Counted from the stretch's first letter, positions 7,248 to 16,166 are shown. The stretch is DNA of 64,000 nt from 54-19 sp038210655 (GCA_038210655.1 JBBQWM010000003.1:149274-213273), one strand, 5' to 3'. Made by a program: numbers and translations. Notes: a model not told the origin generated them from the sequence alone.

Positions 7248-9320
7248 CTATCGTAGCCCCGAAACTTCTTGTGAACCGGCTTTGATATTTTTGTCGGAGG
7301 TTGGGTTGAAAGCGTCTGGTTCGGGTTCAATTGGTAAACGCTTCTCACCTTGAACGGCTTGTAAAAAGATAACCAGCGCCCAACCAGCCAGACCAATCGA
7401 GGCCAGGTTCAAAATTAGTTCAATCCTGTTGCTGTATTGCCTTAGCCAACCGCTCCAATTAAAAAGGTTGCCCGCAATCCGCCCGGTCTGGTAGCTATAG
7501 CGGGATATGGTCGGTTCGAGCAAGGCCAGCAGGCTAAAAGCTACCCAGAACCAACTCAGATTGCGCTTGCATCCCGCCTCTCGATAGGTGTAGTAGACTG
7601 CCAGCGCCAAAAAGGGCAGAGCATAATAAAGATAACGTTCGTGCATCTTGACCGCGAAAGTAAAGAAGATTGTTACCGCCAGGGTCGCGCTCAACGCGAT
7701 TTCGCCCGGCCCGGCCCGACCTTTCCAGACATAAAAGGTCAGCCCCAAGTAGACCAACCCAACTATCGCCAGCCCGACATAAGCGGCCCACAGACTCGAA
7801 TTGAATAAACGCTGGAAATTATAAGCCAGTATCTCATTGAAGGTAAGGCCACCCGCCAACTGGCTCTGAAATAAATACTCCTGAATTTTGGTGAACCTGA
7901 AGCCAAAAGCGGGCAGCGCCAGACCAATAAATACTAGCAGGCTGACCCCCAGGCCGAGCAGCGTCCGCCGCCATCCGGCCCGCTTTAGCAACACAAGAGC
8001 CAGCAATGGTACGACAAAAATGGCTTGTGGCTTGAACAACAAGCTCAAGCCGAGTAGGATCGCTACCCACCAATACTGATTGCGGTAAAGCAAATAGAAA
8101 GCTGTTATCAGCATCAGCCCTAAGATTGCGTCGGCTTGCCCCCAGACCGCCGGATTATAGATCGTCGCTGTGTTCAGACCGAAGAAAAGCAGGACTGCGC
8201 CGATTGTCCCGCGCTGGCGGGTTGGACCGGATTGTCGCCAGATCAACCAGGCTGTCAGCAAGATTGCCAGCAGCATCACACCTTTGATCGCTAGTCGGTG
8301 GCCTGCCACGCCTAATGGGGTCATTATCAGGCCGTAGAGCCAGAAAAAATAGCCGATCAGAGGGGGATAGTTAAAAGTGTCGGAATGACTGTAGAGGTCG
8401 AAAGGGCCATACTGGTGGACGACCCCGATCCATTCGCGGTAGAGGCCAAGATCGTAATCATATTCGTGGGCAACGATAAAGAAGCCGCCAAAGACCGCAA
8501 TCCCGGCTAGAATACAAAATATCTCCCAGCGTCCGCCTTGTAGTCGTTGCCAGCCGACCGCACAAACCGCCAATGTAATCGCACAGCCCAACAACCACCA
8601 ACTATAGGGCCGTAAATACTGAATTTGCTCGCCGGTCGTGATCGCTATTAATAAGAGTAGTCCGCCAGTTTCGACCAATCCAACCCCGGCAACCCGCGCC
8701 CAGACCCCTACGGTTAGGATCAAAAGCAAGACCGCCGGGGCCAATGGCAAAGGCCACCACAGGCTATTCCAGCGTCCGCCCGCTGTCTCGATTTCTACCT
8801 GCCGTAGCCCAACCCCCAGCAATCGTCCGCCGCCCGTTTCCCGAAAGCTATTACTGTTTAACTGTAAGGTCAGTCCGGCATTCAGCGCAGGGCGGGCCGG
8901 AACGGAAATCGTATAACGCCGAAAGCCCGGCGAACCTGCTACGGCATTTAAAGTTGCCAAAGGTTGCACCAGATTATTATCGGTGTCGTTGACTTCGTTG
9001 ATCTCAAGTTGGGCCGGGGGTGTGCCGGAAGGTCGGTCAAGCGAAATTTCCAGGTAAAGGGTCAGGGGTAGATAGCGCGGCAAGTCGGCGAAGGCCAGAT
9101 ACGACTCACGTTTGCTCCAGGCAAAGGCTTGTCCGTCGGGACTGCGTTCGACCGCATTGAAGCCGTTAAAGCCTTTGTAGCGGGCAGCCTGTTCAACCGG
9201 CAGTGTTAATTTGTTTCCAGGAAAGCTCAAACCTAAAAACAGCCCGAAAGCCAGCAAGACCAGCACCCCAATCGGGATTATCCAGGCCAATCTCGCTGCA
9301 AAGAGCCGTTTTTTATTCAA
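7248..9320 (-). CDS. GT-C fold polytopic membrane glycosyltransferase
   Basis: A polytopic membrane protein of about 690 residues with at least ten hydrophobic segments. After the first helix there is an extracytoplasmic beta-rich stretch (YLEISLDRPSG, VPARPALNAGLTLQL). Further on come the acidic loop HEYDYDLGLYREW and YNPAVWGQADAILGLML, which resemble the lipid-phosphate-sugar-using GT-C (ArnT/GT87-like) enzymes. Near the C-terminus MHERYLYYALPF is a typical GT-C stretch. The frame is open to 9368, but a TTGCCG-17-TATAAT promoter overlaps that end. The likely start is TTG 9320, with GGAG 6 nt before it, giving MNKKRLFAARLAW. Acceptor and donor are not known. Confidence 0.75.
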   Translation of the reverse strand: MNKKRLFAARLAWIIPIGVLVLLAFGLFLGLSFPGNKLTLPVEQAARYKGFNGFNAVERSPDGQAFAWSKRESYLAFADLPRYLPLTLYLEISLDRPSGTPPAQLEINEVNDTDNNLVQPLATLNAVAGSPGFRRYTISVPARPALNAGLTLQLNSNSFRETGGGRLLGVGLRQVEIETAGGRWNSLWWPLPLAPAVLLLILTVGVWARVAGVGLVETGGLLLLIAITTGEQIQYLRPYSWWLLGCAITLAVCAVGWQRLQGGRWEIFCILAGIAVFGGFFIVAHEYDYDLGLYREWIGVVHQYGPFDLYSHSDTFNYPPLIGYFFWLYGLIMTPLGVAGHRLAIKGVMLLAILLTAWLIWRQSGPTRQRGTIGAVLLFFGLNTATIYNPAVWGQADAILGLMLITAFYLLYRNQYWWVAILLGLSLLFKPQAIFVVPLLALVLLKRAGWRRTLLGLGVSLLVFIGLALPAFGFRFTKIQEYLFQSQLAGGLTFNEILAYNFQRLFNSSLWAAYVGLAIVGLVYLGLTFYVWKGRAGPGEIALSATLAVTIFFTFAVKMHERYLYYALPFLALAVYYTYREAGCKRNLSWFWVAFSLLALLEPTISRYSYQTGRIAGNLFNWSGWLRQYSNRIELILNLASIGLAGWALVIFLQAVQGEKRLPIEPEPDAFNPTSDKNIKAGSQEVSGLR

Positions 9321-9359
9321 GGTTTGCTCCGAAAACTGTGTAAGTTTTTTCACCGTCTC

Positions 9360-9388
9360 ATTATACACAGCTATTTTCGGAGCGGCAA
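9360..9388 (-). promoter_or_regulatory. Sigma-70-type promoter for the GT-C gene
   Basis: On the minus strand TTGCCG (9383-9388), a 17-bp spacer and TATAAT (9360-9365) form a near-consensus promoter. Transcription would begin near 9353, which excludes the first possible start codon at 9368 and supports the TTG start at 9320. Confidence 0.7.
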
Positions 9389-9416
9389 ACCGTGTTTTAC
9401 CCCTAACTGATCGAGG

Positions 9417-10052
9417 CTAGTTCTTGTCGATCTCGCGGGCAAGTAGAATCGCTTCGGCGATTTCGCGCATGGACTTGCGGGTATCCATCGAAAGCTTCTG
9501 GATGCGGCGGAAGGCATCGGCCTCTTTCAGGCCGTACTGATCCATTAGTACGCCTTTAGCCCGTTCGATCACCTTACGGGCTTCGAGGGTCTCCTTCAAA
9601 TCGCCCATCTCTTTTTCCAACTCGCGAAATTCGCGGAAGCGGCTAAGAGCGACCTCGATAGCGGGCATCAGTTCGTCCTGCCGGAAGGGTTTGACGATGT
9701 AGCCGACTACTCCGGCCTCACGAGCGCCCGCCACCAGTTCTTGCTGGCTATAAGCGGTCAGTAGCAGGACAGGGGCAATCTTTTCTTCGGTCAAGACACG
9801 GGCGGCGGAAATACCATCCATCTCCGGCATCTTAATATCCATAATCACGAGGTCGGGTTTGAGTTCGCGGGCCATATTAATAGCCTGCCGACCATCACCC
9901 GCTTCGCCTACCACCTGGTAGCCCAGCCCGCTCAACATTTCCTTGAGGTCCATTCGGATGATCGACTCATCATCGGCGATCACAACTCTGGTCTGGCCCA
10001 CTTTAATAACTCCCTCTTTTGTCAGTGGCCGCAAGCTCTGCATAGTCATCAT
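9417..10052 (-). CDS. ANTAR-type response regulator (RNA-binding antiterminator)
   Basis: The receiver domain spans about residues 20-135: acidic pair D27-D28, phospho-acceptor D72 in LVIMDIKMPEMDG, T99, and K121 in YIVKPF. It is followed by a helical linker and an ANTAR RNA-binding domain at about 150-205 (LEARKVIERAKGVLMDQYGLKE and RRIQKLSMDTRKSM). ANTAR regulators bind paired hexaloop hairpins in nascent RNA to prevent termination. No histidine kinase or obvious target is adjacent. ATGs at 10052 and 10049 are both possible; AAGGAGAAAGG lies upstream. A strong promoter is at 10213-10241, giving a leader of about 150 nt. Confidence 0.9.
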   Translation of the reverse strand: MMTMQSLRPLTKEGVIKVGQTRVVIADDESIIRMDLKEMLSGLGYQVVGEAGDGRQAINMARELKPDLVIMDIKMPEMDGISAARVLTEEKIAPVLLLTAYSQQELVAGAREAGVVGYIVKPFRQDELMPAIEVALSRFREFRELEKEMGDLKETLEARKVIERAKGVLMDQYGLKEADAFRRIQKLSMDTRKSMREIAEAILLAREIDKN

Positions 10053-10212
10053 AATCGATCTGACCTTTCTCCTTTATCCTGCCAACCACATCAGCGGGGG
10101 GGCAAAGGGGCAGTGCGACACCGGCGGCGCAACTGGTAACTTATCTTAGTAATAAGCGGCCCCGTAATAGACAGAGCCGAATAATCCGTTAGCCTTCTTT
10201 AGGCTTGCCCCT

Positions 10213-10241
10213 ATTATACACTACTCTTTCCACTATGGCAA
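10213..10241 (-). promoter_or_regulatory. Sigma-70-type promoter for the ANTAR regulator
   Basis: Minus strand TTGCCA (10236-10241), a 17-bp spacer and TATAAT (10213-10218). The leader up to the ATG at 10052 is about 150 nt and holds a small GCCTAAAGAAGGC stem; it could carry control elements. Confidence 0.65.
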
Positions 10242-10422
10242 TTCATACAAATCGATTTCACTACTGTACAACTTGCACAGTTAAGCGCTTCCCCAAAATA
10301 AAAGCTCAACCCTAAAGCAGGCGATGCTAACAGCGTGAGCTTCATTCGGAGCTTGCAGAATTAACAACCCTCCTTGTTAGCTTTTAGTTTACCAAACTTT
10401 TCTAGTTGCTCCTACTTCAATA

Positions 10423-10583
10423 GGGTGTGCGTCAATTTTTCGTAACTAAACAGCCCTGTCACCCTGAGCCGCCGCCCCCAGAGGGCTGAGGCCACGAAGG
10501 GTCTAAGATTCTTCGGCGGGGAGCGATCTTTGGCAAGAATCGAGCTAATCTTCCACCTCAGAATGACATGGCTAAGCAGTTAC
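10423..10583. mobile_element. MITE-like repeats in the 10.05-11.06 kb gap
   Basis: At 10423-10442 stands a lone terminus GGGTGTGCGTCAATTTTTCG, matching the ends of the element at 50198-50381. Directly after it an element runs from GTAACTAAACAGCC (10442-10455) to GGCTAAGCAGTTAC (10570-10583). Its interior resembles the copy at 55847-55968 in opposite orientation. A further dispersed repeat, CTCTGCGTTCTCTGCGGTGA, lies at about 10601-10620. The rest of the gap holds the two promoters and an MFS relic. Confidence 0.6.
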
Positions 10584-10682
10584 CCTAATTTTCAGCTTTT
10601 CTCTGCGTTCTCTGCGGTGAATAGTTCTAAATTAAATTAAATTTTTCGCAAGAAGGGCGATTAAGATGGGTAAAATTTACAA

Positions 10683-10850
10683 TTGCTGGCACCATTTACT
10701 ATTTTTCGTAACTCAGCTTTTCGCCGTCTGTGGGGTTGCCAACTAATCTCAACTTCCGGCAGTGTTCTTACTACGCTTGCCAGTGCTATTCTGGCCTACC
10801 ACCAGACCGGTTCCGCCCTGAGTGTCGGCCTCGTGATGATTCGAGCATCA
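10683..10850 (+). pseudogene. MFS transporter N-terminal relic
   Basis: Reading from TTG 10683, the first about 55 residues look like the start of a major facilitator transporter: FRNSAFRRLWGCQLIS, then SGSVLTTLASAILAYH and QTGSALSVGLVM. After residue 55 the similarity stops abruptly and the frame ends at 10916 with unrelated residues. Usual MFS length is about 400 residues, so this is a truncated remnant left among repeats. Confidence 0.65.
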
Positions 10851-10929
10851 AGTGAGCCAATATTTTCAAAAGAATTGTGTTCAGCTTTGATTTATTTTGC
10901 TATCGACCCAAAGTAGCAAGGCTTGATAC

Positions 10930-10958
10930 TTTACCAAAGCAGACTGGCTTGTTATAAT
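10930..10958 (+). promoter_or_regulatory. Probable promoter for the J-domain gene
   Basis: TTTACC (10930-10935), a 17-bp spacer and TATAAT (10953-10958), about 100 nt upstream of the ATG at 11057. The -10 is consensus and the -35 is partial. Confidence 0.5.
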
Positions 10959-11056
10959 CAGGTGTGTTCGTGTCAAACACGCGCTAACGCTCTGCTAGAT
11001 CAGGCAGGCCCACTATTTATGATAAAGTGAAAAGGCAGTTCAGGTAACGCACAATT

Positions 11057-11629
11057 ATGCAAGAAGTGGTTAAACCCAACTATTATGAAGTATTACAACT
11101 CCAACCTTATGCTAACCCAGCCCTGGTTATAGCCGCCTACCGTGTTTTATCCAAGCTTTACCATCCTGATACCGCCAAAGAGCAGGCTAGTCTTGAGAAT
11201 TTTCGGCTGATCCAGCAAGCCTACGAAACCCTCAGCGACCCGCAAAGGCGGATGGAATACGACCGCGAACTTCGTTTCAAAACGCCTAACCCGCCTGGCT
11301 TCCAGGATTTTCGGTATGGTTTTCAGCCTGAGCCGGAAACCCGCGACCCACTCTGGGGCAACGGCCCGAACGGTGAATATACGCCTAGCCAGGAAGACCT
11401 CGAATTTTACAAAACCCTTTACGAATCTAATTCGGGTGGCAGGCGGCGCAAAGCCATCATCCTAATCGCAATTTATGTCATTTTGATGGTCGGCGCAATG
11501 GTGTTTGGGTTGCTGGGCTTTTTCAATGCTTTTAGCGGCGATCCGGACGGCCCGACCACCGCTATCATCTGTTTTTGTTTGGCCCTGCTTTTGTTGGTAG
11601 TGGCCCAGGTCGAGGCGTATTACTCCTGA
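11057..11629 (+). CDS. J-domain protein with C-terminal membrane helices
   Basis: The 190-residue protein opens with a J domain (about residues 8-72). The invariant HPD at 36-38 should stimulate an Hsp70 (DnaK) ATPase; the domain ends with QQAYETLSDPQRRMEYDREL. A polar linker follows, then two hydrophobic segments at about 133-155 and 165-186, so the J domain is probably held at the cytoplasmic membrane face. There is no zinc-finger or DnaJ C-terminal substrate domain, so it is a specialised co-chaperone rather than DnaJ itself. It ends exactly where the convergent metallophosphoesterase stop begins (11629/11630). Confidence 0.85.
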   Translation: MQEVVKPNYYEVLQLQPYANPALVIAAYRVLSKLYHPDTAKEQASLENFRLIQQAYETLSDPQRRMEYDRELRFKTPNPPGFQDFRYGFQPEPETRDPLWGNGPNGEYTPSQEDLEFYKTLYESNSGGRRRKAIILIAIYVILMVGAMVFGLLGFFNAFSGDPDGPTTAIICFCLALLLLVVAQVEAYYS

Positions 11630-12754
11630 TTAAAGCAGGGTAAACGAGTCGCGTAGCTTGCCCAGGCTATCATAGATTTTGCCAGTGACCCCCTGTTGGG
11701 TAACTTCAAAGTTGCCATAGTGGTAAAACTCCCCACCATAGCCACCATAAATTGCCGACCCGCTGGTTCCGATCACCAGTTGGGTCAGGCCACCCTTCTG
11801 GCTGCGGTTGTAGAGATGTTCGTGACCGCAAATATAGGCGGTCACTTTGTATTTTTGCATAATCTTCCAGAGGGCATCCCGCTCGTTGGGGTAGGCATCC
11901 AGGCTACTACCGACGTGCGGGCCGACCGGGAAAGCCGGGTCGTGACTAAAAACAAAGGTGTAGGGTTTGCGGTTAGTCGCCAGGTCTTTGTCGATCCAAT
12001 CCAGTTGAGCCTGACCCAACTGGTGAAAGCGGTTGGGGTGTTCCGAGGTGATCGAAACGAAATGAACCGACCCGACATCGTAAGAATAGGTCAGCCCTTT
12101 GTAGCCATCCGGCCCATTGCCGGGCAGGGTCGGGAAAGCCTCGTTAAAATAAGGTAGGACGCTCTTCATGCCGTTGGTTTCGTGGTTGCCGACCGTCGGC
12201 AGGATTGCGGCAGGCGCAAGATTGGCAATCGCCAGATTGATATTATTCCATTGTTCGCGCACAACAGCGGCGTTCGAGGACTCGGCATTGATAATATCGC
12301 CGACCAGAATGACCGCTTCCGGCTTTTCGACTTTCATTCGGTCTATAATCTGATAAGCCACCTGGGGCGGTTTGGGGCCAGCCGTCCGAATATCCCCCAG
12401 TACCCCAAAATTGACCGGCTCAAAGACGGGCGTAGGGGTCGGGCGTGGCGTGGCGGTCGGGGCGGCAGTGGCAGTTGGCGCAGTCGTCGCAGTTGGGGCC
12501 GGACTAGAAGTTGGAACCGGGGCCGCCGTCGAAGGCACTGCGGTAGTTGGGGCGGCAGTGGTCGTCGCGGCCTGGGTAGTTGGGATGGTGGTCGCAGTTG
12601 AGGCCGGGCTATCGCCACAGGCCGCCAGCCAGCTTAGACTGGCCGCGCTACCAAAGGCCAGGGTTGCCGCTTGCCGGATAAACCGTCGCCGCCCAATCGG
12701 GCGAATGGGTAGTTCGGGAGTCGTTTCGGGCTTAGGTTGATCTTGCTCGTTCAT
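11630..12754 (-). CDS. Exported metallophosphoesterase (calcineurin-like)
   Basis: The 374-residue protein begins with a twin-arginine-like signal (GRRRFIRQAATLAFG), ending in a lipobox-like LAAC with Cys46, so it may be a Tat-exported lipoprotein. A threonine/proline/alanine-rich spacer of about 65 residues follows. The calcineurin-like catalytic domain shows the ordered metal motifs GDIR, GDIIN, GNHE, FSHDP and GHEH. Substrates of such proteins (phosphomonoesters or phosphodiesters) cannot be read from sequence. It lies 46 nt downstream of the glycosidase gene on the same strand and may be co-transcribed with it. Confidence 0.88.
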   Translation of the reverse strand: MNEQDQPKPETTPELPIRPIGRRRFIRQAATLAFGSAASLSWLAACGDSPASTATTIPTTQAATTTAAPTTAVPSTAAPVPTSSPAPTATTAPTATAAPTATPRPTPTPVFEPVNFGVLGDIRTAGPKPPQVAYQIIDRMKVEKPEAVILVGDIINAESSNAAVVREQWNNINLAIANLAPAAILPTVGNHETNGMKSVLPYFNEAFPTLPGNGPDGYKGLTYSYDVGSVHFVSITSEHPNRFHQLGQAQLDWIDKDLATNRKPYTFVFSHDPAFPVGPHVGSSLDAYPNERDALWKIMQKYKVTAYICGHEHLYNRSQKGGLTQLVIGTSGSAIYGGYGGEFYHYGNFEVTQQGVTGKIYDSLGKLRDSFTLL

Positions 12755-12800
12755 AATTCCTCTTTACAGCTAGTTGGTATCAGGTTGCTTTTTAGCGCTA

Positions 12801-14360
12801 TTATTTCGGCTTTTTGGTGGGTGTTGAACTGGGTGTAGTTTTGGTTGTGTCGCTATTATAGCCGGAACTGGCAGGCGGAGTAGTCGAACCGCCCGACCCA
12901 CCGTTCCATTGGAAGATCAAGGCGTTGGGGACGGCCCGCTCGATAAACCCACTGCCGTCAGAAGGGCGGCTTGCCAGCTTACCGTCTACCCACATCGTAG
13001 CCGAACCACCACCATCTAGCTCCATCGCCGAATCCATCCCAAACTCTAAGAACAAATTGGCGAACTCTTTTTGGGTCATGCCAATACTGTGGCCGGGTTG
13101 GTAGCCATCGACAACCGTTACCATCAAAACGCTTTTGTCGCTATTATAGCCAACCCCGTTGCGCGGCATACGGACATTGAGATAGTGCGAAAGTTTCCAA
13201 TCGGTGGTAAACTCTTCGCAAAGCACCGCTTTTTGGGTGGTCTGGGAGCAATCTTCCAGGTAGCATAGGCAATCCTGGATAAAACTGCCGTTGCGTAAAA
13301 AGACCGGCCCTCCACTTATAATCTGCTCGAACTGGTGATAATCGGGGTCTGTGACCAAATTTAGCTCCAGTTTTTCACCCTGACGGGCGTGCTGAAGCAG
13401 CCATTTTCCGGCGTTGCCCCGCCCCAGCAAAACCTGAGTGCCGGGCGTAATGCTCAATTGGCTGCGTTCGGTAATCTTCAACACTTCGTCATTAGAATTG
13501 AGCGTAACTTTTACATCATCCGCCCCATAGGGCAGATTGTGATAAAGATCGTTATAGATGCACAGCCAGTTTTCTTTGCAAATCGAGTTCATTATTTCCA
13601 GCGAATGCCGTTCGCCATTGGAGCCGATTACATAGGAGTCCCAGGTAAAGCCCTGGGTGAAATAGCCAATAAACGGCCCGGTGTTGCGAGAATAAGCAAA
13701 AGTTGCGCGACGTTTGGGGGCCAGGGCCAACTTGCCGTCGGTCATGGTCATACCTTGCGGCAGGCCGTTGTAGCTAAACAAATCGCCATTGACAGCAGCC
13801 AGGGCATCGTTAGCTTTCGCCAACACGGAAGTACGGGCTACCCCACTCAGCCAATCATCTTGCAGGGCCACTTTCAAGCTGAGTTCGGGGGCGGTCAGAT
13901 CAAACAGCAAAACATTTAGCACAACCGGGCCGGGTTGCTGCCTTTGCACCTGGATCACTCCCGGCCTCAAGTAGCGTACTACATCAGTCTTGCGAAAGTT
14001 AAACCGTTGCGAAAAAGCGGTTTTTTGTGGCTGCAATTCAACCACCGGGGTAGTGGTCGGTAGTGGTGTAGCGGTCGGAACCGGGGTTGGCGAAGGAGTG
14101 GCGGTCGGAGCAGGCTTCGGTGAAGGAGTGGCGGTTGGTAGGTTGGTGGCAGTTGGTAGGGGCGTGCTGGTTTGAACGACTAGCCTAGTACCGGTGGGAG
14201 CCTGAAGCGGTTTGCCGCCTTCCGCCCCTTTGACCACTTGAGCAGATTTAGGGCCAGGGGTAGCCGAGCTACCAAGCGCCCCACCGATCACAAAACCAAT
14301 GGCAATTACCAACAAGGAAAGCGATACTAATAGCGCGACAAGTTTGCGTTTATTACTCAT
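12801..14360 (-). CDS. Membrane-anchored phosphodiester glycosidase (NAGPA domain)
   Basis: The protein (about 519 residues) has an N-terminal signal anchor (LVALLVSLSLLVIAIGFVIGG). A long Pro/Thr/Ala linker of TPTATP-like repeats follows, then a NAGPA-type domain. Signature pieces are LAAVNGDLFSYNG, ISGGPVFLRNG and ELDGGGSATMWVDG near the C-terminus. NAGPA enzymes remove a sugar from sugar-phosphodiesters; bacterial members are thought to act on cell-wall or exopolysaccharide phosphodiesters. ATG 14360 (MSNKRKL) is preferred over an open frame to 14438 because it places the helix at the N-terminus. A Ser/Thr/Pro-rich tail closes the protein. Five or more cysteines in the core suggest extracellular disulfides. 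Confidence 0.82.
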   Translation of the reverse strand: MSNKRKLVALLVSLSLLVIAIGFVIGGALGSSATPGPKSAQVVKGAEGGKPLQAPTGTRLVVQTSTPLPTATNLPTATPSPKPAPTATPSPTPVPTATPLPTTTPVVELQPQKTAFSQRFNFRKTDVVRYLRPGVIQVQRQQPGPVVLNVLLFDLTAPELSLKVALQDDWLSGVARTSVLAKANDALAAVNGDLFSYNGLPQGMTMTDGKLALAPKRRATFAYSRNTGPFIGYFTQGFTWDSYVIGSNGERHSLEIMNSICKENWLCIYNDLYHNLPYGADDVKVTLNSNDEVLKITERSQLSITPGTQVLLGRGNAGKWLLQHARQGEKLELNLVTDPDYHQFEQIISGGPVFLRNGSFIQDCLCYLEDCSQTTQKAVLCEEFTTDWKLSHYLNVRMPRNGVGYNSDKSVLMVTVVDGYQPGHSIGMTQKEFANLFLEFGMDSAMELDGGGSATMWVDGKLASRPSDGSGFIERAVPNALIFQWNGGSGGSTTPPASSGYNSDTTKTTPSSTPTKKPK

Positions 14361-14530
14361 TTTGTGACGTGCGAAATCCTTATTTCTTATTTTGCTTAAC
14401 GAAGATTGGAGGTTAAAATTGACAACCCTACCAAGCAACTCTGATCGGTCTGGCCTATTGTAACGGATTTAATGAATTTAGACAAGCTGACCTAAGATTA
14501 GACCCAGATTAAATTCAGGCTAAAAATAGT

Positions 14531-14559
14531 TTGACAAGTGATTAAGCTTGTGTTAATAT
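14531..14559 (+). promoter_or_regulatory. Consensus promoter of the cold-shock gene
   Basis: TTGACA (14531-14536), a 17-bp spacer and TAATAT (14554-14559). Transcription would begin near 14566. Confidence 0.7.
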
Positions 14560-14565
14560 CCCCTC

Positions 14566-14894
14566 TGGATGATAGAGCTATGAGTACAAGCTAACTTGTT
14601 TCCAACTCCTAATCGCAAGCTTAAAAATCAGTCAGCATCCTTTTTCGCAATGTGCGGCGGCGTAAGGGGCGGCTGGTTTGTGGTGTGTGCGTTAATAGTC
14701 GGATAGCTAAGTAGCCTGGATTTGCAGCTAATCTACCCGCTGGGATAATATTTGTAACCGGCGTATATCGACAATCTAGTAACAAGCAATTTAATTGCAC
14801 CAACCGTTGACACCTGGGTCAGTTCCACATTCGGGGCTACCAGTGGGTCAACCCGTTCCGGCAGTAAGATGCGAAGAAAGGGAGGACGTATTCG
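14566..14894 (+). promoter_or_regulatory. Long 5' leader of the cold-shock gene
   Basis: Between the predicted transcription start and the GTG start lie about 330 nt with no gene. Long structured leaders act as temperature-sensing RNA in E. coli cspA. No sequence similarity to that leader is claimed; the inference rests on length and position. A GGGAGG ribosome binding site ends it (about 14880-14885). Confidence 0.45.
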
Positions 14895-15116
14895 GTGAAA
14901 ACTACTGGCAAGGTGAAGTGGTTTAACGACGCTAAAGGCTATGGTTTTATTGAGCGCCCTGGCGGTGAGGATGTCTTTGTACATTTCTCGGCGATCCAGA
15001 TGGATGGCTTCAAGACGTTGGTTGAAGGGCAAGAGGTTGAGTTCGACATCGAAAGCACCGATAAAGGCCCCCAGGCTGTGAACGTTATGCGCGCCGGTGC
15101 GGCGCAGCTTGCCTAA
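14895..15116 (+). CDS. Cold-shock domain protein
   Basis: The 73-residue single cold-shock domain has RNP1 (KGYGFI) and RNP2 (VFVHF), the two aromatic-rich strands that bind single-stranded RNA or DNA. The start KVKWFNDAKGYGFIERPGGEDVFVHFSAI matches the CspA family closely. It begins at GTG 14895, with GGGAGG about 9-10 nt upstream, and is monocistronic: its own promoter lies about 335 nt upstream and a strong terminator about 90 nt downstream. Likely an RNA chaperone, either cold-induced or constitutive. Confidence 0.95.
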   Translation: MKTTGKVKWFNDAKGYGFIERPGGEDVFVHFSAIQMDGFKTLVEGQEVEFDIESTDKGPQAVNVMRAGAAQLA

Positions 15117-15206
15117 TCAGCCCAAGCCGAAGCTATTTTATTCCAGCAAGCAGTAAACCATCTAAAGTACGTTTAACTGCGCCGCGCAATAAAGTTTTCG
15201 GAATGC

Positions 15207-15236
15207 GAACCTTCCCGGTCAGGGAAGGTTCTTTTT
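15207..15236 (+). terminator. Rho-independent terminator after the cold-shock gene
   Basis: A perfect 10-bp stem GAACCTTCCC (15207-15216) / GGGAAGGTTC (15222-15231) with a 5-nt loop is followed by TTTTT. Confidence 0.9.
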
Positions 15237-15284
15237 AGTTGGCTTCGGCTACTATTGACCTGAACACAAAAGGCTAAACCTGAG

Positions 15285-15355
15285 ATAACATAGGTATCAG
15301 GTATCAGGTTTTAGCCGGGCTAATTCTTACCTGAAGCCTGATACCTGAAAAATTA
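15285..15355. repeat. GGTATCA tandem/inverted repeat
   Basis: AGGTATCAGGTATCAGG (7-bp unit, about 15290-15306) faces CCTGATACCTGAA (about 15336-15350) and can form a hairpin. It lies between the cold-shock terminator and the HAD gene and is one of several heptamer repeats in the window. Confidence 0.5.
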
Positions 15356-15389
15356 TCTTTAAAGCGCAGACCAGTAATTAGTCTTGGTT

Positions 15390-16109
15390 CTAACCCTTGT
15401 AGTTTGCCAGGTTCTGGGCGATCTCGATAATATTGGTAAAATGCTGGACATTTGCGGGGTAGGGCAGATCGGCGTTGCGCGGCCAGTCGCGTAAAAAAAG
15501 TTGTCTGATCCCTTTTTTCGCCAGATAATAAGTAATCGCTCCATCGTCATCGACATGTTCGCTGATATTCAGGCGACGTAGCATATGTAGCTTGAATTGG
15601 CGGGTTGGCAGAGCGGTGTTATTGGCATAAATGGCCGAGAAGTATTCTTCCATTTTGTACTTCTTGAGCCAGGCATCAATGATACTTTTGGCAAGATAAC
15701 TCCGCCCGGTAATAATGATAGGAGTGCGGTACTGGCTGACCGCGATAATACCCTCTCGCGCTCCCGGCATCGGGTCGCGCCCGAAATACTTGGCCGTCTC
15801 AAAGATTGAGCCACGTAATTGGAGGTAGATGCGTTGGGTAAGGGTTGAGGCGGGGCCATCAATCTGGCGAACGCTTTCGGGTAGGTCCTCATCGTGGAGC
15901 TTACGGCCCAAAACCGCGTTCCGGCCAAAAGGCGGACGACAGACCACCCCGTCAAAATCGAACGAAATAAGCGGCTTAGTGTTGTCAACTGCTAAAGGCA
16001 GGTCTTGCGGTTCACGCAGCTTACCTTTTTCAACTTCCTTTTCAATTAGCTGCCCGGTTTTAGCCTGCTCTGCCGGTTGTGTGACTGCTTCTTTTATCGT
16101 ATCGCTCAT
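15390..16109 (-). CDS. HAD-superfamily hydrolase-like protein
   Basis: About 239 residues. After a lysine/glutamate-rich N-terminal stretch, HAD motif I is seen as ISFDFDGVV, motif II as IIITGRS, and a motif IV-like acidic cluster as EHVDDDGA. Together these point to a phosphohydrolase or nucleotidase-type active site with nucleophilic Asp in DFDGV. Short insertions between motifs do not identify a substrate. ATG 16109 (MSDTIKE) is chosen because GGAG lies 5 nt upstream; an in-frame codon at 16124 lacks one. It lies downstream of the YyaL-type gene on the same strand, 57 nt away. Confidence 0.78.
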   Translation of the reverse strand: MSDTIKEAVTQPAEQAKTGQLIEKEVEKGKLREPQDLPLAVDNTKPLISFDFDGVVCRPPFGRNAVLGRKLHDEDLPESVRQIDGPASTLTQRIYLQLRGSIFETAKYFGRDPMPGAREGIIAVSQYRTPIIITGRSYLAKSIIDAWLKKYKMEEYFSAIYANNTALPTRQFKLHMLRRLNISEHVDDDGAITYYLAKKGIRQLFLRDWPRNADLPYPANVQHFTNIIEIAQNLANYKG

Positions 16110-16166
16110 ATCACTCCATATCACAATTTTAATCTAATCAATAATTACACTATAGCTATACCAACT

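Noticed and set aside
7178..7396. 72-residue frame between the PhzF and GT-C genes
   Set aside because: It overlaps the 3' part of the GT-C gene and the PhzF start region out of frame and resembles no protein.
12372..12740. Gly/Val/Ala-rich frame on the plus strand
   Set aside because: It is the complement of the low-complexity spacer of the metallophosphoesterase.
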